In this document: positions 55,264-63,535 of the stretch, one piece after another
Layout of the letters: the number at the start of each line of letters is the position of its first letter
Position numbering within the stretch: the first letter of the stretch is position 1
Assembly (NCBI GenBank): GCA_964371785.1
Contig: CAYJOL010000005.1
Coordinates: forward strand, 320,709-384,708
Direction of reading: 5' to 3'
Length of the DNA stretch: 64,000 bases
Source: CAVQCT01 sp964371785
GTDB taxonomy: Bacteria > Zixibacteria > MSB-5A5 > GN15 > FEB-12
The notes under the pieces: model-generated
Told to the model about the DNA's origin: nothing
The model's database searches: none
What the model saw: only the letters and a program-made list of their open reading frames with translations
Translations under genes and position numbers: made by a program

Positions 55264-56625
55264 TCACGACCGCGTCAGGCCGTATTCTTTGATTTTCATG
55301 CGGAGGGTATTGCGGTGAATGCCAAGCGAATCGGCCGCCTGGGCCATGTTCCAGTCCAGCCTGTCCAGACAGAATTTGATATGACGTTTTTCGACTTCAG
55401 CCATAGGAAGTATCTGACCGCCCACACTGTCGGCCACCTGGGGGCTCATAGCGAGACCGGAGAGGTCGGCTTTGGTCAGCGATGACCCGTTGGAGAGCAC
55501 GACCGCCCGCTCAATGATATTTTCCAGTTCGCGGACGTTACCGGGCCAGGCGTACGACGTCAGCGCCTCGGCGGCCTCCGGACTGATCCCCTTGATTTCC
55601 TTGCCCGCCCGTCGGGAAAACTTCTCCATGAACCGTTCCGCCAGCAGCAGAACATCGCCAACACGGTCCCTCAGTGGCGGGATGTTGATCTGCACGACAT
55701 TGAGACGATAGAAAAGATCCTCACGGAACTTGCTTTCGGCAACAAGCTTAGTCAGATCACGATTAGTGGCGGCGATAATTCTGATATCGAGCGAGATTTC
55801 TTTGACCGAGCCGAGCCGCTCGATTTTACGTTCTTCAAGCACTCGCAAAAGTTTTACCTGCATCGAAAGCGGCATCTCACCGATCTCATCCAGGAACAGC
55901 GTCCCACCTTCGGCCAGTTCGAACCTCCCCTGCTTCGCTCGATCCGCGCCGGTGAAGGCCCCCCGTTCGAATCCGAACAGTTCCGATTCGAGCAGCGTCT
56001 CGGGGAATGCGGCGCAGTTGATCGCGACCAGTTTGCGCTCGGCTCTTGGAGAGAGCGCGTGCACCGCCCGCGCGACCAGTTCCTTGCCGGTACCCGATGG
56101 TCCGGTGATGAGCACGGTGGCATCTTTCGAAGCGACCAGCGATATCAGCTCTTTGACTTTCTTGATCGCGCTTGATTCGCCGATTATCTCCGATGTCGGG
56201 AAGACTTCGGCCAACCGCTCGGTCAGCACTACATTATCGACCACCAGGCGATTCTGGCGTGTCGCCTTTTCAAGCTTGAGCATGAGTTCATCGAGGTCCT
56301 CGACCGGCTTGGTCAGATAGTCATACGCCCCGGCTCTCATGGCCGCTACCGCTGTCTCGACCGACCCGAACGCCGTCAACACAATGACCTGGATAAACGG
56401 ATTTATTTCTCTGAGACCGGCCAGCAGTTCAAGACCGTTCATGCCGGGCATTTTCATATCCACAATGGCCACCGGCGCGAACACATGCGGGTATTGCTCG
56501 ATCGCCGCCTCGCCTGATTCGGCGGTCGTAATATCGAACCCCTTTTTCTTGAGATAACCGGCCAGCAGTTCCCGCTGTCCCGGCTCGTCATCGACAATTA
56601 ATACCTTGGTCTCTTTCACGTTCAT
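55264..56625 (-). CDS. Sigma-54-dependent response regulator (NtrC/ZraR family)
   Basis: A 453-residue three-domain regulator: receiver with acidic VDDEPGQ and phospho-acceptor Asp56 in IVDMKMPG; AAA+ domain with Walker A GPSGTGKE, the sigma-54 contact loop GAFTGAD and Walker B GGTLFLDEIGEM; and a Fis-type HTH at the end (LDWNMAQAADSLGIHRNTLRMKIKEYGL). It activates sigma-54 promoters when phosphorylated. No kinase gene is adjacent; the kinase at 40128-41984 has the usual partner architecture. Confidence 0.94.
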   Translation of the reverse strand: MNVKETKVLIVDDEPGQRELLAGYLKKKGFDITTAESGEAAIEQYPHVFAPVAIVDMKMPGMNGLELLAGLREINPFIQVIVLTAFGSVETAVAAMRAGAYDYLTKPVEDLDELMLKLEKATRQNRLVVDNVVLTERLAEVFPTSEIIGESSAIKKVKELISLVASKDATVLITGPSGTGKELVARAVHALSPRAERKLVAINCAAFPETLLESELFGFERGAFTGADRAKQGRFELAEGGTLFLDEIGEMPLSMQVKLLRVLEERKIERLGSVKEISLDIRIIAATNRDLTKLVAESKFREDLFYRLNVVQINIPPLRDRVGDVLLLAERFMEKFSRRAGKEIKGISPEAAEALTSYAWPGNVRELENIIERAVVLSNGSSLTKADLSGLAMSPQVADSVGGQILPMAEVEKRHIKFCLDRLDWNMAQAADSLGIHRNTLRMKIKEYGLTRS

Positions 56626-56655
56626 ATAGTAATCGGATTTCGTCGGTGGCGGAAA

Positions 56656-56684
56656 TAAAAAAACCCGCCGAAACCGGCGGGTTT
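56656..56684 (-). terminator. Rho-independent terminator after the outer-membrane barrel gene
   Basis: Reverse strand stem aacccgccg/cggcgggtt with a tttc-type loop, followed by seven T residues. Confidence 0.92.
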
Positions 56685-56702
56685 GACAAACTCAATCAGG
56701 TC

Positions 56703-57371
56703 TTACTGGCCGGAGCCAATCACTATGCGGATACCGGCGCGAACATCAAAAAACGAAAGGTCACTTCCAAATTTGTAACTATTCCCTTCGTAATCAGCTT
56801 TGACATTTTTTGTCGATGCGCGCATATAGTCCGCCTCGAGAAACAGACCGCCGTAATCGGCCGTGTAATAGAACGCGCCCGCCCCTACGCCGTAACAAAA
56901 CGCCGGATCATAGGAAATCTGACGATACCGGTCGCCATTCGGGTTGGTCACGAACGTGGTAAACTTGGGGAATGCGATACCGACTGAACCGCGAACATAC
57001 GGCTGAAGGTTCGCCTGCGTGTTTAGATAATACTTCACATAGGCATTCGGGCTGTACACGCGGTGTTTGAGCCCTTCGGCCCGGGTATCGGTCGGGCTGT
57101 TGTCGATGCCATACTGGCTGAACGTGAAATTGAATCCGGTGACCAGATTGAGAGTGGCAAAATAACCGATATCGATACCGATCTGGTAGCCGGTTTTTGC
57201 GCCCAGGGAGTCACCAAAATTCTTGCTGTCACCGGTCGGAAGACTCAGGCCACCGATGAAATTGATTTCGGCGACATCTTTCTCGACTGCTTCGTCCTGT
57301 GCCAGAGCAGACGTACCGAATGCGGAAAAGACAAGTAAGAGAGCCGACGTTACAATAACCAATTTCTTCAT
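56703..57371 (-). CDS. Outer-membrane beta-barrel protein
   Basis: A 222-residue protein with a signal peptide (MKKLVIVTSALLLVFSAFGTSALA) and a mature part of alternating strands with Tyr/Phe girdles (YFATLNLVTGFNFTFSQYG, NAYVKYYLNTQANLQPYVRGSVGIAFP, GAGAFYYTADYGGLFLEADYMRAS, FFDVRAGIRIVIG). This is the eight-stranded OmpA/OmpX-like small porin-family barrel. No periplasmic domain. Single gene with its own terminator. Confidence 0.8.
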   Translation of the reverse strand: MKKLVIVTSALLLVFSAFGTSALAQDEAVEKDVAEINFIGGLSLPTGDSKNFGDSLGAKTGYQIGIDIGYFATLNLVTGFNFTFSQYGIDNSPTDTRAEGLKHRVYSPNAYVKYYLNTQANLQPYVRGSVGIAFPKFTTFVTNPNGDRYRQISYDPAFCYGVGAGAFYYTADYGGLFLEADYMRASTKNVKADYEGNSYKFGSDLSFFDVRAGIRIVIGSGQ

Positions 57372-57544
57372 CTGCGTATCCTCAAGCTAAGTAACATAAT
57401 CCTCTGTCTATTGCGCAGACGATGCCTGTAAGCAGATATCGCACTGCGTAAAAACCCGAAATAAACACTTAGGTGACGGTTTGTCAACCGTTTATATCCA
57501 AAGAAAAGTACCAACTTCTGCTCCATCCCGTCACTAGGCGATTG

Positions 57545-57922
57545 TCATTTCTTCTTGCGGGCGTGATAGGCCGCCACCTGCAGCACCAGGTCAAGAGCTA
57601 TTCCTTTAATTCTCTCATCGCCGAAATCGACTTCGAATTCACGATATTGCGGAACAGACTTGTCTCTAAGTTCCAACTGCGGACCACCCTCCGGAATTTT
57701 CAGCCTCGTTTCCGGAAGCCCAACCATAACATTCATGCGGGACTTGGTCGGCACAGGTCTCAGGTGGCAGACGAAATGCTCCTGGTTGTCTCGGCCGTCA
57801 ACATAGTACCTTCTCCAGTTGTCATTTGTTCCAGTAGCGGAACTCCTCGGCGTGAATGGAGACAGGACCTTATTCACATCACTGATAAACACTTTCATCC
57901 ACGACTCAAACTCTGCAGTCAT
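57545..57922 (-). CDS. Unrecognised protein, third gene of the 57.5-59.2-kb cluster
   Basis: About 125 residues from ATG 57922, which has a GGAGG site four bases upstream; a longer frame to 58000 lacks one. Begins MTAEFESWMKVFISDVNKVL, has RYYVDGRDNQEHFVCHLRP in the middle and ends in FGDERIKGIALDLVLQVAAYHARKKK. No signal or membrane segment. No family recognised. Same direction as the two genes upstream. Confidence 0.5.
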   Translation of the reverse strand: MTAEFESWMKVFISDVNKVLSPFTPRSSATGTNDNWRRYYVDGRDNQEHFVCHLRPVPTKSRMNVMVGLPETRLKIPEGGPQLELRDKSVPQYREFEVDFGDERIKGIALDLVLQVAAYHARKKK

Positions 57923-58015
57923 AAGTCCTCCACTTGCAAATGCGCTACTACTGTTATTGGTACTCGTTAAGTGGCGAATAGTCTGACTTACGAACGCCAC
58001 CTACTGCAACTAGTC

Positions 58016-58510
58016 CTACAGCTTTTCAAGATCGGCCTTGCCAACATTCAATAACACCCCTCGCTTTGTGAGTTCCGAAATCGGAGCTGACTCCGGCAGG
58101 CCAGTGAGATTACGGTTCTGCATTATAGATGCCATTGACGTCGAGCAATTAACAAAAGGAATATAGTGATCCTCTCGTACGAATGATTCTTGGCATACAT
58201 CTCCATTACTGTCTAGGCCCAGAATACGATAGTTTACATTTACGTGCTTAGTTGAACTATCGTCCCGTTTGTCTCTGTCATCCCGAATGAAGCAATATGC
58301 GAACACTGTATCTCTCAATGGACGACCGTCAACTATAAGTGGTTGATCAAGCACGGGCCTTGCCACAAGTGCGATATTGTTGTGATGTCGGCCCACTTTG
58401 GGCAGGAACTCGGGAAATGGATGAACGTACAGCCTGTAGTGCCCAGGAGGGATCTCATCACACAGTTGTACTATGTCGTCCTTCAGGCGCTCAGATTTTG
58501 ACTTGTCCAC
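58016..58510 (-). CDS. Unrecognised protein, second gene of the 57.5-59.2-kb cluster
   Basis: A 164-residue soluble protein: MDKSKSERLKDDIVQLCDEIPPGHYRLYVHPFPEFLPKVG, then strands NIALVARPVLDQPLIVDGRPL and VFAYCFIRDDRDKRDD, ending ELTKRGVLLNVGKADLEKL. No motif recognised. Lies 51 bases downstream of the nuclease-like gene and 93 bases before the third. Confidence 0.5.
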   Translation of the reverse strand: MDKSKSERLKDDIVQLCDEIPPGHYRLYVHPFPEFLPKVGRHHNNIALVARPVLDQPLIVDGRPLRDTVFAYCFIRDDRDKRDDSSTKHVNVNYRILGLDSNGDVCQESFVREDHYIPFVNCSTSMASIMQNRNLTGLPESAPISELTKRGVLLNVGKADLEKL

Positions 58511-58561
58511 AGCTTGTTTCCTCCTATGAATCGCCGTTTGGTATAGAAACTGCTAGGGCGG

Positions 58562-59215
58562 TCAGCGGAGCGCAGCGCGCATCTGTTCCCAGAGAATTTC
58601 AAAAGTTTGAATATCACGTTCTACCAAGACAATCTCGACCGTCTTGGTTTTGCCATCGACGGTCTTAACCGTATCATATATCGATACACGAATTACAACC
58701 GGGCCCCCTGTTTTTGGCGTCAAATCCTTTAGGAAATCATAAAACGCTCGCTGCTTCCACCTTGGCGATCCGTTTCCGGTCAGTGTACGATTCGGGGCTG
58801 CTTTGCCGAATAGCGTCTCACAGCTCGAGTTTGTCCAGAACCCGCCTCCAGCACGCTTTTCAAGGCAAGTGTTTTCCTCTTCCTTGCATAGATTCTTGTA
58901 CCACTCAAGTGAAAATCCAGAAAGACCCCTATAGAGCTCCGAAGACAACGTCTGCCTCCTATACCTATTGAAGTGGGCCTCTTCATCAAATTCGACAACG
59001 AAGTCCTTTAGAACGAAGTCATATCGCCCCGGCTTACAGGGAATAGCTCCTGACACTCCACCAAGTTGACGGAACACATAATCCACTTCATCGAGCAGTC
59101 CTGCCGCTTTCAGATCACCTAATCCTGGTCTTGGGAATCTAGGGTCTCCGAATCCATCAGTGCACTCGTGGAGTAGTTCTCCGAACACTTTTTCTTTATC
59201 GCCAGCGCTCTTCAT
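58562..59215 (-). CDS. Possible Vsr/DUF559-like nuclease-fold protein
   Basis: A 217-residue protein. The core GRYDFVLKDFVVEFDEEAHF followed by NRYR resembles the D...VxExDxxxH...R pattern of Vsr/DUF559-type PD-(D/E)xK endonucleases (usually V-I-E-V-D-G-x-x-H). A second charged helix KQRAFYDFLKDL and a final strand KTKTVEIVLVERDIQ follow. The usual Gly after the Asp is replaced by Glu. Nuclease activity is inferred from this motif alone. First gene of a three-gene reverse cluster. Confidence 0.5.
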   Translation of the reverse strand: MKSAGDKEKVFGELLHECTDGFGDPRFPRPGLGDLKAAGLLDEVDYVFRQLGGVSGAIPCKPGRYDFVLKDFVVEFDEEAHFNRYRRQTLSSELYRGLSGFSLEWYKNLCKEEENTCLEKRAGGGFWTNSSCETLFGKAAPNRTLTGNGSPRWKQRAFYDFLKDLTPKTGGPVVIRVSIYDTVKTVDGKTKTVEIVLVERDIQTFEILWEQMRAALR

Positions 59216-59294
59216 GTTTCAACCTCCTTCTCATTGCCCTCAAGCCCTCATATGCGAATAACTGTATACTTCGTCCAAAATTCTTATTACCGAA

Positions 59295-62200
59295 TTAGTC
59301 TTTGACGCATCGAACTGAGAAGCCATATGGCTTATAGTCACCACTTCTATGCACACCCAATTGGTCGAATCGTAGCCTCCTATCATAGGCATTTCCGACC
59401 GCACTTTCGGTTGACGACCAGAAGAACGCACCAAGTCCCATGTCGGCGAACGTTCCGCTTATCTGCCGGTATCCGCCCGGAATTGCACTGAACCAGAAGA
59501 CGTTGGTCGCACCTATGTTGGGGGCGTTCCAATGCTCTGTTCCTGCCTCCTTCAACTTTCCACCTTCATCGGAGCCTCGCCAAAATACTCCGTCAGCATC
59601 AGTCTGGCTCATGCCCAAATACATTTCCAGTTGCTTCCACTCATCGTCGGTGGCTATATGCCATCCAACTGGCGCGATCCCACGGCCATCGTTAACCGCA
59701 AACCAATTGTACAGTCTGCCATAAGTGGCGACCTGACTTGTGTCATTCCCATAATTACAGAAAGCACCAGTGGAAAGACCACCCCAGCTGGCAGAACTGG
59801 CCACATTAGGTATTGACTCTCCATTCTGGTAGTGAGCCACCTTCAGATTCTCTGCCATCCACCATTGGTTGCCAATTTTGGCAGTCTGATAAATGTTACC
59901 GTCAAAATCCGTGACAGTGCCAGAGGAATCAGGTCCCCCTTCTTCAACATAAACACCGCCAAACGTCACGGTCCCGTTTGCCGTCAACGTCTGCGTCGAA
60001 TTTGCGGGTGTTGTCCAGCCGGGGACAGCTCCCCAAGTTATCGTGTAGTCGCCCGGATTCAAGTCGATCAGAGTCTCATCGCCGCTTCCGTTGGCGCTGT
60101 AACTGTTCTGCCCGGCCAGCGACCAGGGGGCATTCAGCGAGTCGGGGAACGCATCTATAATGGCGGCACCAGCGTCTTCATCCCGGACACAACGAACAGA
60201 AAAACCGTGGGGCTTATGGTTGGAGATACGGTAGACCTTGGAATAGCCGTAATTCAAGCCTCGGTACCACGCGTGGAGACTATAGTTCTCCGTAGAAGAC
60301 CAAAAGTAGGCGGTGTAACCCATACTGTTGAAGGTACCATCGGTGTAGCGGTACCCGCCGGGCAACGCGGAAAAACCGCTCTCATTAGTGGCACCAGTGT
60401 TGGGGCTGACCCAATGCGATGTCCCCGTTTCCTTTAACTTCCCGCCTTCATCAGTCCCGCGCCAACCGGTAGCGTCGGCATCAGCCTGACTCATCCCAAG
60501 ATACATTTCCAATTGCTTCCACTCAGCATCACTCGGCACATGCCAACCGACCGGCGCTATATTGCGGGCGTCGGCTACGGCGTACCAATTATACAGGCGG
60601 CCGTAGGTAGCGACGTTGCTTACATTATTTCCGTAATCGCAATAGGCTCCTGTAGTAAGATTATACCATGCGGTGTTATCGGTTACGTTTGGGATGGGGA
60701 CGCCGTTACGATAGTGGGTCACCTTCAGATTCTCCGCCATCCACCATTGGTTGCCAATTTTGATGGTCTGATACACGTTACCGTCAAAATCCATGACAGT
60801 GCCAGTTGAATCAGTACCCCCTTCTTCAACATATGTTCCGCCAAACGTCACGGTCCCACTCCCTGTCAGCGTCTGCGTCGAATTTGCGGGTGTTATCCAG
60901 CCGGGAACTGCTCCCCAAGTTATCGTATAGTCGCCCGGATTCAAGTCGATCAGAGTCTCATCGCCGCTTCCGTTGGCGCTGTAACTGTTCGGGCCCGCCA
61001 GCGACCAGGGGGCATTAATCGCGTCCGGAGAGGCGTCAATCGCAACTGTGCCGGTCTCAGCAACGTAGGCACCGCTGAAGGTCACGGTCTCATTCGCAGT
61101 CAGCGTCTGTGTCGAATTTGCGGGTGTTATCCAGCCGGGAACTGCTCCCCAAGTTATCGTATAGTCGCCCGGATTCAAGTCGATCAGAGTCTCATCGCCG
61201 CTTCCGTTGGCGCTGTAACTGTTCGGGCCCGCCAGCGACCAGGGGGCATTAATCGCGTCCGGAGAGGCGTCAATCGCAACTGTGCCGGTCTCAGCAACGT
61301 AGGCACCGCTGAAGGTCACGGTCCCATTTGCTGTCAGCGTCTGCGTCGAATTCGAGGGCGTTGTCCAGCCGGAAACTACTCCCCAAGTTATCGTATACTC
61401 ACCAAGATCAAGGTCGCTGATCGTGACATCACCGTTCCCACTTGTGCTGTAACTGCACGGCCCTGTAACTGTCCAGGGAGCACTTATGCTGTTAGGTTCC
61501 GCGTCAACGACAATGGTACCTACATCGCTGAGATGATATAACCATTCTCCAATCGGATGAGTATATAATTGATATTCCTTATTATAATCAAGGCCAATGA
61601 TGTCGCACTGAACACCGACAACCGCATACAAAATGGCATTCAGATTGAAGTTCAAGTCAACACCGCACAAATCGGCATCCAGAACCGACTGGAAGTGAAA
61701 ACCGGCCTTTCCCGCCATATAGGGACCGGCAACACCGTATAGAAGACAGGAGGCATTCAACGAAACCGCCGGTTCAAAATTAAACTCAGCCGTGAAATGC
61801 GGCGGCGTAAAGGTGAACCCTTTCGTACTCTCGCTGATGTCATAGAATGCGTTATCGGCCCATCCAAAGCCATATCGCAGTTCCTGAGTATACGTAATCC
61901 CTGTTTCAAATGTCACGGTCAAGTCACCATGAATGTGTGCCTCGACAGTCAACGTGGGTACGAGCCAGACCAGACCACCTAACGGTATTGCCCCAAGACG
62001 GAACTGTGCCAGATCGAATTTTTCTTCGGTATTGAACTCCCAGTTCAAACTGGCAATAAGATCAACGTTCGCAGTCTCGTTAGTCTTGATCCCGGCCTCA
62101 AACTTCCGGAGCGTGAACCATGAGATTTTGACCTTTGCGAATAGATCAGCGGTAAAAGAATAATTACCGCCGAGCCTGATCTGGTCATCGGTTGTACCGG

Positions 62201-62888
62201 GATCACCGTCCTGATCATACAGGACACAGTTCAAGCTCACATCGAACGTCTTGCCGTCCTTATTGGGAATGAACGTTGTGCCGTTATATAGCTTGAGTGA
62301 TCTTACTTTGGATGGATTCAAAGAGATCGAGTCGGAAATGTCCATCGACTCAAAGGCTTCCATCATTGTTGCCTGCTCGGTTTGCAATACAATCGAACTT
62401 CCCTGCGTCGAAACAGAAGTTACTTTTCGCAGAAAACCGTGGGGAGCGGTGCTATCATCCTGACCAATAAGAATGTCTCCGACGGCGAGTTGCTGAGCGT
62501 ACCCCGACGTTTCGTCCAGTGAGATAGCTCCTGTGGAAGTATCGTACGCCTGTATAACATTAGAACTGTCTTGCGGAATAATGGAAGTGATGTCGGCTGT
62601 TGTGATTTGGCAAACCGGTGCCGGGCCCCCCGAGAACGAGTATTCCACCATGTAGACAAGATCACCGACATCCACGGCGCCATCCGCGTTTACATCGGCT
62701 GTGAACATCTCCAGCGGCGGGGGCCCCCCTTGAAACATGTATTCAACAAAGTAAACGAGATCTGCGATATCCGGCCCGGTATTGTCGCCATTGATATCCC
62801 CGCAGATGCTGGCAAAAGTGGTCGACGGATTGGTAACCAGCAGGACAAAGCCTGTCAGCAGAGTGATACGTAAATTGCGAACCCGCAT
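59295..62888 (-). CDS. Giant secreted protein: dockerin-like pair, PEGA-type repeats, two FISUMP domains
   Basis: Start at ATG 62888, with a GGGAGGG site five bases upstream and a good signal peptide (MRVRNLRITLLTGFVLLV); an upstream ATG at 62921 is weaker. The mature protein begins with two dockerin-like loops (ICGDINGDNTGPDIADLVYFVEY and ADVNADGAVDVGDLVYMVEYS, each with a GGPPP-type tail), then a long beta-rich region to about 61510. PEGA-like 78-residue repeats follow (GTVAIDASPDAINAPWSLAG...TITWGAVPGW), then FISUMP domain one (about 60170-60815), another PEGA-like repeat and FISUMP domain two (to 59295). FISUMP landmarks: GNQWWMAENLKV, ATYGRLYNWYAV and FSVRCVRD. Probably a surface adhesin or scaffold. 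Confidence 0.85.
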   Translation of the reverse strand: MRVRNLRITLLTGFVLLVTNPSTTFASICGDINGDNTGPDIADLVYFVEYMFQGGPPPLEMFTADVNADGAVDVGDLVYMVEYSFSGGPAPVCQITTADITSIIPQDSSNVIQAYDTSTGAISLDETSGYAQQLAVGDILIGQDDSTAPHGFLRKVTSVSTQGSSIVLQTEQATMMEAFESMDISDSISLNPSKVRSLKLYNGTTFIPNKDGKTFDVSLNCVLYDQDGDPGTTDDQIRLGGNYSFTADLFAKVKISWFTLRKFEAGIKTNETANVDLIASLNWEFNTEEKFDLAQFRLGAIPLGGLVWLVPTLTVEAHIHGDLTVTFETGITYTQELRYGFGWADNAFYDISESTKGFTFTPPHFTAEFNFEPAVSLNASCLLYGVAGPYMAGKAGFHFQSVLDADLCGVDLNFNLNAILYAVVGVQCDIIGLDYNKEYQLYTHPIGEWLYHLSDVGTIVVDAEPNSISAPWTVTGPCSYSTSGNGDVTISDLDLGEYTITWGVVSGWTTPSNSTQTLTANGTVTFSGAYVAETGTVAIDASPDAINAPWSLAGPNSYSANGSGDETLIDLNPGDYTITWGAVPGWITPANSTQTLTANETVTFSGAYVAETGTVAIDASPDAINAPWSLAGPNSYSANGSGDETLIDLNPGDYTITWGAVPGWITPANSTQTLTGSGTVTFGGTYVEEGGTDSTGTVMDFDGNVYQTIKIGNQWWMAENLKVTHYRNGVPIPNVTDNTAWYNLTTGAYCDYGNNVSNVATYGRLYNWYAVADARNIAPVGWHVPSDAEWKQLEMYLGMSQADADATGWRGTDEGGKLKETGTSHWVSPNTGATNESGFSALPGGYRYTDGTFNSMGYTAYFWSSTENYSLHAWYRGLNYGYSKVYRISNHKPHGFSVRCVRDEDAGAAIIDAFPDSLNAPWSLAGQNSYSANGSGDETLIDLNPGDYTITWGAVPGWTTPANSTQTLTANGTVTFGGVYVEEGGPDSSGTVTDFDGNIYQTAKIGNQWWMAENLKVAHYQNGESIPNVASSASWGGLSTGAFCNYGNDTSQVATYGRLYNWFAVNDGRGIAPVGWHIATDDEWKQLEMYLGMSQTDADGVFWRGSDEGGKLKEAGTEHWNAPNIGATNVFWFSAIPGGYRQISGTFADMGLGAFFWSSTESAVGNAYDRRLRFDQLGVHRSGDYKPYGFSVRCVKD
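60877..61323. repeat. Near-identical 234-bp tandem repeat in the giant gene
   Basis: Two copies with a period of 234 bases (78 codons). By eye, 60877-61089 equals 61111-61323 base for base (213 bases). A third, diverged copy lies at about 61327-61540 and a fourth near 59965-60170, after the first FISUMP domain. Confidence 0.9.
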
Positions 62889-63083
62889 GAGCACCCTCCC
62901 GAATAGTCCTGGTTTCTTCATTCAGTCAAATTCGTCTGCGCCAATGTAGTCATCGAGCGATCTGGTCAGACGGATAACGAGTTCAAATGATACCGCAATA
63001 TATCTACATTCCGGCCCCTGTCAATTCATATTCACGACCGTCCTTGACATATAGAGACATTCTAATCCATTCTAGTCCATTCT

Positions 63084-63110
63084 GCGCCGTCAGGAATCCC
63101 TTCCTGACGG
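63084..63110. repeat. Palindromic repeat, copy 1
   Basis: gcg followed by ccgtcaggaa-tccc-ttcctgacgg, a perfect 10-bp stem with a four-base loop; identical to copy 2 over 27 bases. Confidence 0.85.
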
Positions 63111-63144
63111 AATCGCTTACACAAAACAACTGATGCCCCTCTCC

Positions 63145-63171
63145 GCGCCGTCAGGAATCCCTTCCTGACGG
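63145..63171. repeat. Palindromic repeat, copy 2
   Basis: Identical to copy 1 over 27 bases, 61 bases further on. Confidence 0.85.
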
Positions 63172-63238
63172 CTCACCTGAAACAAGAGACCATGTCATCC
63201 GCTAATTCAGAGACACGGTAATGCGTGTGAGCGACGGG

Positions 63239-63265
63239 CTGTCAGGAAAGGATTCCTGACAGCGC
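63239..63265. repeat. Palindromic repeat, copy 3, inverted
   Basis: Opposite orientation to copies 1 and 2. The stem reads ctgtcaggaa/ttcctgacag, so one C-G pair has become T-A on both sides, keeping the hairpin. Confidence 0.8.
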
Positions 63266-63535
63266 GGTAAAAGGGTGAACATGGGCCCGGCGGATGAGGA
63301 TATCTTTGTCTGCCCGGTCCGGGAGCGGTTGATTTCACAGGTCGGGATTCTCGCAAACAACCATTGATCCATTGTCTCCGGAGAACCCAGCGCCAGAAGA
63401 CCCTTGCTGTTTGGGGAGCCGGAAATTATCTTTTTGTATCAACCTTTTCAGACTGCCTGAACATGGACATCTTGGGGGACATACATGGCAGTCCGAACGA
63501 TCAATTGCAGTCAGTTACGATTTGAGGAGGTTTCG

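Larger units (their letters stand above)
62889..63535. other. Intergenic region with palindromic repeats
   Basis: A 647-base gap between divergent genes. It holds three palindromic repeats (listed separately), three short direct repeats of cattctartc at about 63058-63085 and a TTGACA box at 63044-63049 on the forward strand. No gene was found; a 28-codon frame at 63279-63365 has no support. Confidence 0.6.

Noticed and set aside
63279..63365. 28-codon forward frame in the intergenic repeat region
   Set aside because: No ribosome site at the right distance and no conserved feature; length is expected by chance.
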